64,000 nucleotides of DNA from Nocardia asteroides. Lineage in GTDB: Bacteria; Actinomycetota; Actinomycetes; Mycobacteriales; Mycobacteriaceae. Location: positions 930,001 to 994,000 of the forward strand of contig NZ_LR134352.1 in assembly GCF_900637185.1 (NCBI RefSeq). Direction: 5' to 3'. The notes below the pieces were generated by a model that saw only the letters and a list, made by a program, of their open reading frames with translations, ran no database searches and was not told where the DNA came from. Numbering within the stretch: position 1 is the stretch's first letter; every line of letters begins with the position of its first letter. Both the position numbers and the translations under genes were made by a program. Below, in pieces: positions 21,017 through 29,100 of this stretch.

Positions 21017-21778
21017 TCACCGGTGCGAAAGGCGTCCGCTCACCGTGGTGATGCGGGTTTGGAGGCGGCGGGTGATCTCGTCGGGTGGGCCCGGGATGAC
21101 GGTGAAGTTCTCGGCGTCGTGGTGCTGCATGAGGTAGCGGCCGTCGCCGGGGTAGTCCAGCCAGAGGAAGGCGCTGCCGTCGGTGGTGGGGCGGGCGTCG
21201 ATCTCGAAGCCGGGGTATACGGCGATCTCGCCGGTGCCGCAGCGGTGGCGTTTCAGGAACTTCTGCAGGCGTTCGGTGTCGGAGAGTTGCGTCGGATGCC
21301 GGGAGTAGACCGGCGCTTCGAGATCGCCGCGCCTGCCCTCGAACCGCGGGTGGGTGCCGCCCGCGCACCGCGGCAGGAGGGCGACGATCTCCGCCGCGAC
21401 CTGGTGCGCGGGATGGCAACTCAGTTCGATGTCGCCGCCGTCGCGCCGGTCGCGCTCCGAGAACTGCACCGCCACAACAGCTTCGGACCCGACGATGCCC
21501 GCGTGGATGCCGACGCTCTGCTTCTGCTCGGGCCCGTGGAAACCGTGCACCTCGACCCGCGTGCGCGGTTCCAGCAGGATCTCCAGCGCGCGGTGGAACG
21601 ATTCGTCGTAGACCCGCTGGAGCCGCTGGGCACTGCGCGCCCGGCGAGCGGCGAATTCCTGGGCGGTCTCCCGGATTTCGGGCTTGTACCGCAGCGGGTA
21701 GGGGAGGCGGTCGCGCCCGTTCGCCTCCAGCGCGATGGTGACGGCGAGCCCGTCCAGGCGCCAGCGCGGGCCGCTCAC
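21017..21778 (-). CDS. EspG-family ESX chaperone-like protein
   Basis: This 253-residue soluble alpha/beta protein shows the EspG family pattern: WRLDGLAVTIALEA at the N terminus, the central Phe/His-containing stretch, and the LKRHRCGTGEIAV segment followed by a closing beta-sheet (GSAFLWLDYPGDGRYLM). EspG proteins bind PPE partners in the cytosol and guide them to type VII secretion machines. The GTG start overlaps the stop of the PPE-like gene upstream (GTGA), exactly as expected for a chaperone and its client. No EccA-E, MycP or EsxAB gene is nearby, so it must use a machine encoded elsewhere. Confidence 0.8.
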   Translation of the reverse strand: MSGPRWRLDGLAVTIALEANGRDRLPYPLRYKPEIRETAQEFAARRARSAQRLQRVYDESFHRALEILLEPRTRVEVHGFHGPEQKQSVGIHAGIVGSEAVVAVQFSERDRRDGGDIELSCHPAHQVAAEIVALLPRCAGGTHPRFEGRRGDLEAPVYSRHPTQLSDTERLQKFLKRHRCGTGEIAVYPGFEIDARPTTDGSAFLWLDYPGDGRYLMQHHDAENFTVIPGPPDEITRRLQTRITTVSGRLSHR

Positions 21779-23148
21779 CCGCCGATCACCCCGCCCGGGG
21801 GCAGCGTGGGCGGCAGCTCGCCGATGAGTTCGGATTCGCGATCCTGGATCAGGTAGTCGGGCGAGGTGTGCTCGTCGTCGTCGTTGTTGTTCCCGGCGCC
21901 ACGCCCGCCGCCGCCCATCATGCCCGGCATACCGGACATGCCGCGACCACCGGCGGCGCCACCTCTGCCCGCCGCGGCCGCGGCGGCCTGGTTCCCCGCG
22001 GGCGTACCGGCCACGGGACGGCCCGCGGTCGGGTTCTGCGACGTGGTGCCGAGGCCGGGCGAGCCGCCGCCCCCGGGTCCGCCGCCGGAGCCCGGTCCGC
22101 CGGGCGTGGTCCCCGGTGTGGTGGTGCCCGGTGTGGTTCCGGTGGGAGTGGTCTCGGTGCCGGGGGTGGTCGACGACGCGGTGGTGTCGTCCTCGCCGGA
22201 GCTGTCGTCACCGGCGTCGTCGCCGGTGTCCTCGGTCGACGGCGACGTGGTTTCCTCGTCGGTGGACTGCGGAAGCGTCGACTGCGGCACGGCCTGGTCG
22301 TCGTTCGACGTCGTCCCGTTGTCGCCGTTGCCGTTGTTGTTGTTCGTGGCGCCGCCGTTGCCGTCGTCGGCGGGCTGCCCGATCTCGCCGATCGTGTTCT
22401 TGGGCACCGCGAGCACCGGTGTCTTCTCGTCGGCGACCACCGCCTGCGGCTTGTACACGCGCTCCAGGATCTCCTGCGCGGCGCGTTCGGCCTCGTCGAT
22501 GCGGTACTGCTCGTCCTTGAGGAGTCCGCCGTCCGGAATCCAGGCGGTCAGTTTCCCGTCCCAGGACAGCTCTTTGGGCTTGTCGATCGCCATCTTCGCC
22601 TGCAGCAGCGCGCCTTCCATCAGGTCGATGCCGTTGGCGACCATCTGGAAGGTGGTCGGCAGCTTCTCCGCTTCGCTCGCGTAGGCGCGCACACCGTCGA
22701 TCGCCGCGTTCGCGGTGTTGCCGGACCAGCCCTGATTGATCGCGGTGTCGATCTTGGTGCGGAAATCGGTCACCGCCGTGGACATCCCGGTCACCAGGCG
22801 CCGCCAGCCATCGGCGCCCGCGTTGATCTCGCCCGCCGAGACGCCCGGCTTGTCGCCGCTGCCGTTCAGCGCGTCCCAGATCTCCTGATGCGACAGCGTC
22901 GAGAAGCTCTCGAGCTTGCCGGTCAGCTCGGCTTTGGCGTAGGTGCCGTCGAATCCCGACTCGAGCCGTGCCCGCTCGGACTCGATGATCGTGCGGTCCC
23001 CGCTGACCGCGTCGTTCGCGGCGGTCCCGAGGTCGCCGCGCGCCTTCGCTTCGTCGTGCGAGGTGCTGTAGTTGTCGTAGATTGCCTCGCCCTCGGCGGC
23101 GACAGCGGCGACCGCGACGACGGCCAGCGCGATCAGTGGAAGCGGCAT
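21775..23148 (-). CDS. PPE/WXG-like putative type VII substrate with low-complexity tail
   Basis: The 457-residue protein starts with a hydrophobic stretch (residues 3-18). A helical region (about 30-235) contains GWSGNTANAA at 140-149, a WxG-type helix turn. Residues 255-425 are low complexity: acidic Thr/Ser/Asp, then Thr-Pro-Gly repeats, then Gly-rich. The last 30 residues (PDYLIQDRESEL, then GELPPTLPPGG) resemble the conserved tail found on actinobacterial PPE-like proteins (from memory). A YAKAE segment fits the loose YxxxD/E secretion motif but is at residue 70. It overlaps both neighbours by 4 bases. I infer an EspG client; a true PPE domain is not obvious. Confidence 0.6.
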   Translation of the reverse strand: MPLPLIALAVVAVAAVAAEGEAIYDNYSTSHDEAKARGDLGTAANDAVSGDRTIIESERARLESGFDGTYAKAELTGKLESFSTLSHQEIWDALNGSGDKPGVSAGEINAGADGWRRLVTGMSTAVTDFRTKIDTAINQGWSGNTANAAIDGVRAYASEAEKLPTTFQMVANGIDLMEGALLQAKMAIDKPKELSWDGKLTAWIPDGGLLKDEQYRIDEAERAAQEILERVYKPQAVVADEKTPVLAVPKNTIGEIGQPADDGNGGATNNNNGNGDNGTTSNDDQAVPQSTLPQSTDEETTSPSTEDTGDDAGDDSSGEDDTTASSTTPGTETTPTGTTPGTTTPGTTPGGPGSGGGPGGGGSPGLGTTSQNPTAGRPVAGTPAGNQAAAAAAGRGGAAGGRGMSGMPGMMGGGGRGAGNNNDDDEHTSPDYLIQDRESELIGELPPTLPPGGVIGG

Positions 23149-23537
23149 CAGATCGCCTGTCCGGTCGCGGTGAGGTCGCCGGCGTTCTGTCCGTCGACGG
23201 ACTGGAGTTTGCCGATCGCGGCGGCGAAGGTGTCGCGCATGAGTTCAGCGATTTCGATGTGCGTTGCGAGTCGTTTGTCGGCCGAGTCGTTCGGGTCGTC
23301 CCCGCTGCCGGTGATGGCTTTCGCCTCGTACTTCGCCTTCAATATGAGCGCGGTCTCGAGGCCGCCCCAACCGGAGAGATGGGCGACTTCTTTCGTGCCG
23401 AACTTCAGGTCCTGCAACGCGGTCACATACTGCTCGCAGGCAGCGCGCAAGGCCTCACCCAGCCCCTCCTCCATGCGGAAGCTTCCGGCGACTGCTTGCT
23501 GCTTCAGATTGCGCCAGTATGCGGCTTGATCCGTCAT
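23148..23537 (-). CDS. Small helical protein, possible PE/Esx-like partner
   Basis: The family is not recognised with certainty. The 129-residue protein has no signal peptide or membrane helix and is predicted mostly helical: one helix about residues 18-60, a turn at HLSGWGGLETA that looks like a WxG hairpin, and a second long helix to about residue 115. Its place directly before the PPE-like gene (ATGA overlap) and in an operon with espG matches the usual PE-then-PPE order, so I infer a heterodimer partner. No strict YxxxD/E signal is visible near the C terminus, which argues against certainty. Confidence 0.55.
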   Translation of the reverse strand: MTDQAAYWRNLKQQAVAGSFRMEEGLGEALRAACEQYVTALQDLKFGTKEVAHLSGWGGLETALILKAKYEAKAITGSGDDPNDSADKRLATHIEIAELMRDTFAAAIGKLQSVDGQNAGDLTATGQAI

Positions 23538-23546
23538 GAAATCCCC

Positions 23547-24092
23547 CTACTTCGGAAGATGCGGCTCGAGGTTCGCCGCGTAACCAACAGCCATGTCGCA
23601 CAGATCCCCGGTCCGCGTGCCTGTGCTGCTCAACCAGCCTGCATGCACTTCGAACATGCCCTGACCTGCCTCGAATGCAACGTAGCAGCTGTCCGGATCG
23701 GCGCTCTCTTTGAACGTGATGCCCTCTCGGCCGCCAACTGTCGTCGGGCGGACATCGCTCACACTGTCCTTGACTCGGGTTTCCGCCAGTGTGTGGCTGG
23801 TTGAAAACACGCCGACACGGCGGCTACCACTGCCGAAGCGGTCGTCGAGAGGTTTCCAGTTGCAGACTCGCCAAGTCGACGGACCGCTTGGTGGATCGGT
23901 CACCACATTCTTCGTCGCCGGATCCAACCCAGCTCCGCGCAGCACCTCATCACTCAACTGACTGCACACGTTGAAAACGACGATCTTGTCCGGATCGCGA
24001 ACAGTCGTCTGTGGAGCCGCGGTCTCCCCGCCCCCGTCACATCCGGCGACCACTGCCGATACCGCAACAGCGCCGACCGCCAACCTCATCAT
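23547..24092 (-). CDS. DUF3558 lipoprotein
   Basis: This 182-residue exported lipoprotein has a short signal peptide ending in lipobox VVAGC. The mature part matches the DUF3558 pattern: VFNVCSQLSDEVLRGAGLDP, then WRVCNWKP, and a later Cys pair (DSCYV, GDLCDM), consistent with disulfides. The start is ATG 24092 or the adjacent ATG 24089; the frame is open further upstream, but that part is low in coding character and would bury the signal peptide. The function of DUF3558 is unknown. It is the first gene of the four-gene operon with the small helical, PPE-like and EspG-like genes (9-base gap to the next). Confidence 0.82.
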   Translation of the reverse strand: MMRLAVGAVAVSAVVAGCDGGGETAAPQTTVRDPDKIVVFNVCSQLSDEVLRGAGLDPATKNVVTDPPSGPSTWRVCNWKPLDDRFGSGSRRVGVFSTSHTLAETRVKDSVSDVRPTTVGGREGITFKESADPDSCYVAFEAGQGMFEVHAGWLSSTGTRTGDLCDMAVGYAANLEPHLPK

Positions 24093-24236
24093 TCCAGCGC
24101 TTCGCACAGCTCTCCCAGTTTCTCGCCCGGTACCACTCGCTTCTACAAGACTTGGACGCGGCGACGTCCAGGTCGGTTCCCACTCGAAGTCAGTTTGCCC
24201 GAGCCGGGGGCTGTGGTGATGGGTCAGGTGACGCAT

Positions 24237-24269
24237 CGAGCCGCCACCGATGGTGCCGGTGGCGGCTCG
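24237..24269 (-). terminator. Hairpin downstream of ppiA
   Basis: A 12-bp perfect stem (24237-24248 with 24258-24269) with a 9-base loop lies 15 bases beyond the ppiA stop on the minus strand. Confidence 0.65.
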
Positions 24270-24283
24270 GTGGCGGCGAAAGA

Positions 24284-24781
24284 TCAGGCGATCGAAGCGG
24301 ATTCGATGACGACGTCGGCTTTGGGGACGTCCTGGTGGGGGCCCGCGTTGCCGGTGGGGACGGCGGCGATCTTGTCGACGACCTCGGTGCCCTCGACGAC
24401 CTTGCCGAAGACGGCGTAGCCCCAACCCTGGCCCTGGGGGGCGGTGTGGTTGAGGAAGGCGTTGTCGGAGACGTTGATGAAGAACTGGGCGGTGGCCGAG
24501 TGCGGGTCGTTGGTGCGGGCCATCGCGACGGTGTACTTGTCGTTCTTCAGGCCGTTGGCGGCCTCGTTCTGGATCGCGGCCTGGGTGGGCTTCTGCTTCA
24601 GGCCGGGCTCGAAGCCGCCGCCCTGGATCATGAAGTTGGGGATGACGCGGTGGAACACGGTCCCGTTGTAGTGGCCCGCCTTCACGTAATCGACGAAGTT
24701 GGCGACCGTGTTCGGCGCGGCCTGGTCGTCCAACTCGAGCACGATCTGTCCGTGGTTGGTATCGAGATTCACCTTGGTCAT
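24284..24781 (-). CDS. ppiA: Cyclophilin-type peptidyl-prolyl cis-trans isomerase
   Basis: This 165-residue single-domain cytosolic cyclophilin catalyses proline isomerisation. Key motifs are [13 protein letters not shown] (catalytic Arg and Phe), [17 protein letters not shown] and the closing FGKVVEG. ATG 24781 gives the conserved MTKVNLDT start; the frame is open upstream but that part is not conserved-looking. A very stable hairpin lies 37-71 bases before the start (24818-24852). Confidence 0.93.
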   Translation of the reverse strand: MTKVNLDTNHGQIVLELDDQAAPNTVANFVDYVKAGHYNGTVFHRVIPNFMIQGGGFEPGLKQKPTQAAIQNEAANGLKNDKYTVAMARTNDPHSATAQFFINVSDNAFLNHTAPQGQGWGYAVFGKVVEGTEVVDKIAAVPTGNAGPHQDVPKADVVIESASIA

Positions 24782-24817
24782 GGGATCGAGTCTAGGGAGG
24801 GGAGGGGTCAGGAAGAG

Positions 24818-24852
24818 ACCGGGGTCCGCGCGCGCCGCGCGCGGACCCCGGT
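24818..24852. other. Exceptionally stable perfect hairpin upstream of ppiA
   Basis: Perfect 16-bp arms (24818-24833 with 24837-24852) with a 3-base GCC loop lie 37 bases before the ppiA start. On the minus strand the hairpin is followed by CTCTTCC, weakly T-rich. It could end transcripts coming from the secreted-protein gene at 25040-25687, or sit in the ppiA leader as an attenuator. The sequence alone does not decide. Confidence 0.6.
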
Positions 24853-24922
24853 CCGGTGGTGAAATCGCGGCCGGGTATCGGGTGTGCGGCACCCGTCGCG
24901 AATATTGCCTACTATGTGGATG

Positions 24923-24960
24923 GAACCCGCGTGCGAGTGCGAGACGCACGCGGGTTCTTT
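24923..24960 (+). terminator. Plus-strand intrinsic terminator without an assigned gene
   Basis: A 13-bp perfect stem (24923-24935 with 24945-24957) and 9-base loop is followed by TTTTAT on the plus strand, while both neighbouring genes are on the minus strand. TACTAT at 24910-24915 could be a -10 box just before it. No plus-strand gene is recognised here. Confidence 0.55.
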
Positions 24961-25039
24961 TATCGCGGGGCAGGCAATTCACCGAATTCGAACCGACCGG
25001 CCGGGTAGGTGGTCAGCCGAATTGATCACCCGGTAATTG

Positions 25040-25687
25040 TCAGGGGCCGACCGTGATCGGCACCGACGGGGTGGTGGTGTTGGTGACCTTGTACACGCCG
25101 GTCACCGTTCCGGTGGTGGCGCTGGTCGGGCAGCCGAAGCCGCCGGTCACCTTGATGGGCGCGGGCGAGTTGGTCGCCTGGACCGTCGAGGGGTTGCCGT
25201 TGGTCCAGGTGCCTGCCAGCGAGGCGGGCGCGGTGGGTGCCACCACCACCTTGCAGGAGGCCAGCCCGCTGGTCTGGATGACCATGCCGCCGGTCGGGAC
25301 GTTGATCGAACCCGAGATCGGCGAGCCGTTCTGGCCGGTGATCGACCAGCTGCCGCTGGTGGTCACCGTCGCGCTCACGCCCCACATGCTGGTCGAGCAG
25401 CCGGTGAAGGTGGGCGCGCTGATCGGCACGGTGACCGGCCCGCTGGGGTTGGTGTTGTTCGGCGCGGCCGGGACGGTGCCGGTCGCGGTCGAGGTGTTGC
25501 AGGTGATGGTGACACCGCCGGCCACGGCCTTGACCACGCCCTGGTTGGTGGCCTGCACCGCCGCGCCCGCCGGGCTGACGGTGGTGGAGGTCTGCGCCGC
25601 GGCGGGACCGATCCCGAACGTCGCCGCGGCGACGGCACACCCGGCGGTCGCGACTGCTGCTCGTGCGAAGAGTTTGCTGTCGAACAT
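25040..25687 (-). CDS. Secreted Ser/Thr/Gly-rich beta-type protein
   Basis: The family is not recognised. The 215-residue protein has a clear signal peptide (MFDSKLFARAAVATAG, cleavage probably after GPAAA). The mature part is rich in Thr, Ser, Val, Gly and Pro, has four Cys (ITCN, TGCS, ASCK, FGCP) and reads as a beta-sandwich. The first and last parts share a loose pattern (C, STATGTV, then PVPIT-like), suggesting an internal duplication. ATG 25687 is fixed by an ideal AAAGGAG six bases upstream. An 11-bp inverted repeat precedes the start at 25710-25736. Likely a surface or secreted protein of unknown role. Confidence 0.75.
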   Translation of the reverse strand: MFDSKLFARAAVATAGCAVAAATFGIGPAAAQTSTTVSPAGAAVQATNQGVVKAVAGGVTITCNTSTATGTVPAAPNNTNPSGPVTVPISAPTFTGCSTSMWGVSATVTTSGSWSITGQNGSPISGSINVPTGGMVIQTSGLASCKVVVAPTAPASLAGTWTNGNPSTVQATNSPAPIKVTGGFGCPTSATTGTVTGVYKVTNTTTPSVPITVGP

Positions 25688-25709
25688 TGCGTACTCCTTT
25701 GGAGAATTC

Positions 25710-25736
25710 GACAACTTCACCGAATGTGAAGTTGTC
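25710..25736 (-). promoter_or_regulatory. 11-bp inverted repeat before the secreted-protein gene
   Basis: GACAACTTCAC (25710-25720) and GTGAAGTTGTC (25726-25736) are perfect complements around CGAAT. The repeat ends 23 bases before the start codon, so it can be an operator or an RNA stem in the leader. Confidence 0.6.
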
Positions 25737-25850
25737 GTGTTCAAGAGTACGAAAGGCTCGTTTTCGCACCCTGTTATTCGCGCCTACCATTTCATTCGGG
25801 AACTTTCGCGGTTCGGACCACGCGGTCTCGGAAATTGATTAAAATGCCGG

Positions 25851-25871
25851 ACTGTTACCGCGCGTAACAGT
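25851..25871. promoter_or_regulatory. Operator-like palindrome
   Basis: ACTGTTAC (25851-25858) and GTAACAGT (25864-25871) are perfect inverted arms around CGCGC. A related half, CTGGTAAC, recurs near 25905. The size and AT-rich setting fit a dimeric regulator site. Confidence 0.5.
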
Positions 25872-26154
25872 TACTACGCTTTTTATCTATATGCACCGTG
25901 CACACTGGTAACATCGAAAAACTCCTGTGCCGCGCCCGGCGATTCGCCCGTACTCCCGGCCGGACCTCTATCGATAGCCGGGAAGCATGAAGCGGAAACG
26001 GCGGAGCGGATCACTCCGACGCCCCGCGCGACACGGTCGGCGCACGTGGCACCCTTAATGAAACGCTTGAACTTCACACCATAGCCTGATGCATGTCCGG
26101 CGGCGTGGCGTGCGACCCCTCACAAGTACCGGGGTGCGGATACCATGGCGAACC

Positions 26155-29100
26155 GTGCCAGACGCCGCAACAGCTGTTCTCACCAAGCCGCCCGCCGAGC
26201 CGGTGGCGTCCGCGAAGGATTTCCGGACCGCCAAATGGATCGCACTCGTCGCCGGACTCCTCGGCGCCCTGTTCGCGCTGGCGACGCCGTTCCTGCCGGT
26301 CACCCAGACGACCGCGCAGCTGAACTGGCCGCAGAACGGCAAGCTCGGCAATATCCAGGCGCCGCTGATGTCACAGGTGCCGATCGACCTGAACGCCACC
26401 ATCCCCTGCTCGGCCGTCGCGACCCTGCCCGAGCAGGGCGGCATGCTGCTGGCCACCGCGCCGCCGCAGGGCGACCGGGCCGCGCTGGAAGCGCTGTTCG
26501 TGCGTGTCTCCGACACCTCGGTCGACGTGGTCGATCGCAACGCGGTGGTGGCCTCGGCCGACCGCGCGGCGATGGACCAGTGCTCGGCCATCGTCATCAG
26601 CTCGGACCGGAACCGCACCACGGCCGAGTTCCGCGGCATGACCAAGGAGATCGAGCGGCCGATCGCCGGTCAGCCCGGCGCGGTCGAGACCGTGCAGGTG
26701 CCGGTGCAGGGTCAGCTCGCCGGTGACCTGCGCCCGCAGATCGTCGGTGTCTTCTCCGATCTGAAGGGCGGTGTCCCGCAGGGGCTGTCGCTGACCTCCA
26801 CGATCGACTCGCGGTTCTCCTCCAGCCCCTCGCTGATCAAGCTGGTCGCGATCGTCGCCGCGGTGCTGTGCACGCTGCTGGCGCTGGGCGCGCTGGCCCA
26901 GCTCGACGGCAGCGACGGGCGCGGGCACCGCCGGTTCCTGCCGCGCAACTGGCTGCGGCCCACCTGGGCCGACGGTGCCGTCATCGGCACGCTGCTGGTC
27001 TGGCATTTCGTCGGCGCCAACACCTCCGACGACGGCTACATCCTCTCGATGGTGCGGGTGGCGCCCGACGCGGGCTACATGGCCAACTACTTCCGCTGGT
27101 ACGGCGTGCCCGAGGCGCCGTTCGGCTGGTACTACTACGTCATCCAGGTCTTCGCCGAGATCTCCACGGCCAGCCCGTGGGTGCGCCTGCCCGCGCTGCT
27201 GTGCGGCATCCTGTGCTGGATGGTCATCAGCCGCGAGGTGGTGCCCCGTCTCGGCAACGCGGTGAAGCGTTCGCAGGTGGCGCTGTGGACCGGCGGCCTG
27301 GTGTTCCTGGCCTTCTGGCTGCCCTTCGACAACGGCCTGCGGTCCGAGCCGATCGTCGCCCTCGGCGCGCTGCTCACCTGGGTCTCCATCGAGCGCGCCA
27401 TCGCCACCGGCCGGCTGCTGCCCGCAGGCATCGCGGTGCTGATCGCCGCGTTCACCCTGGCCGCCGCCCCGACCGGGCTGATGTGCGTGGCCGCGCTGCT
27501 GGCCGGTATCCGGCCGCTGGTGCGGATCGTGGTGCGCAGGCACCGCCAGTTCGGCACCGCCGCGCTGCTGGCCCCGATCGCCTCGGCCGGGCTGCTGGTG
27601 CTGGTGGTGGTCTACGGCGACCAGACCTTCGCCGGTATCCAGGAGGCCAACCGGGTGCGCCAGGCCACCGGCCCGAACCTGGCCTGGTACGAGGACTACC
27701 TGCGCTACTACTACATGTTCGTCGAGACCGTCGACGGCTCGCTGGCCCGGCGCTTCGCCTTCCTGGTGATGCTGCTGTGCCTGTTCACCACGCTGCTGGT
27801 GCTGCTGCGCCGCCGCCAGGTGCCCGGCATCGCCTCGGGTCCGACCTGGCGGCTGATGGGGATCGTCTTCGGCACGATCTTCTTCATGATGTTCAACCCG
27901 ACCAAGTGGACCCACCACTTCGGCGCGTACGCGGGCATCGCCGGTTCGCTGGCCGCGGTGACGGCGGTGGCCGTCTCGCAGAGCGCGCTGCGCTCACGCA
28001 AGAACCGGGCCATCTTCCTGGCGGGTCTGCTGTTCGTGCTCGCGCTGTCGTTCTCGGGCATCAACGGCTACTGGTACGTCTCCAGCTACGGCGTGCCGTG
28101 GTTCGACAAGACCATCTCGCTGCGCGGGGTCAACTCCAACACGGTGATGCTCATCCTGTTCGGCCTGGCGCTGGCCCTGGTGGGCTGGTACGCGCTGCGC
28201 GAGGACTACGTGAAACCGCAGCCGTCGGCGAAGACGAAGCGGGGCAGGCGGATTCGCAAGTTCGCCGCCATCCCGCTCACCGTCGTGGTCGGGCTGATGG
28301 TGGCCTTCGAGGTGTTGTCGCTGGTCAAGGGCGCCACCCAGCAGTACCCGGCGTACTCGCTGGCGCGCTCCAACTTCGACGCGATCGGCGGCAACGCCTG
28401 CGGCCTGGCCAACGACGTGCTCGTGGAGACCGACCCGAACGGCGGCAGGCTCGACCCGATCGTCGACCCGGCCCGCCCGTTCACCGACCCGAACGACCCG
28501 CTCGCGGGCACCGACGCCGTGGGCTTCACGCCCAACGGGGTCCCCAGCGATCTGTCCGCCGACGCGGTGGAGGTGAAGCCGGGTACCGGCAACACCAGCA
28601 ACCAGTCGGTCGGCGCCGCCTTCGCCGAGGGCGAGAGCGCGGGCACCGGCGGCGGTGAGGGCGCGCGCGGCGTCAACGGGTCGACCGTGGCGCTGCCGTT
28701 CGGCCTGGATCCGGCGCAGACCCCGATCCTGGGCTCCTACCAGGAGGGCGTGCAGCAGCCCGCGCACCTGGAGTCGGCCTGGTACGGGCTGCCCGCCCGC
28801 TCCGAGGACGCGCCGCTGGTGGTGATCTCCGCGGCGGGGCGCATCGCCTCCAAGGACGACACCGGCGCCGACAAGTACGGCCAGTCGCTGCTGGTCGAGT
28901 ACGGCACCCGCAACCCGGACGGCAGCGTCACCCCGCTGGGCACCTACCTGCCCCGCGACATCGGCCCGTTCCCGTCCTGGCGCAACCTGCGCGTCCCGCT
29001 GGCTGACCTGCCCGCCGAGGCGAACGCGGTCCGGCTGATGGCCAACGACCCGATCCTGATCGGTGACCAGTGGCTGGCGTTCACCCCGCCGCGGGTGCCC

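Larger units (their letters stand above)
25688..26154. promoter_or_regulatory. Divergent promoter region between secreted-protein gene and emb
   Basis: This 467-base gap is clearly richer in A+T than its surroundings in its middle (about 25740-25930). It must hold promoters for both divergent genes; TTAAAATG near 25839 and CTTTTTATCTATATG near 25879 are candidate AT-rich core elements. Two inverted repeats lie in it (25710-25736 and 25851-25871). I see no gene in it. Confidence 0.5.

Noticed and set aside
24093..24425. N-terminal extension of the DUF3558 lipoprotein frame
   Set aside because: It is Arg/Gly/Pro-rich without conservation signs and would place the lipobox signal peptide internally; it also overlaps the ppiA terminator and the ppiA 3' end.
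24923..25028. A 40-codon plus-strand frame starting MWMEPACE near 24914
   Set aside because: It runs through the terminator hairpin and has no ribosome binding site; I treat the hairpin as the real signal.
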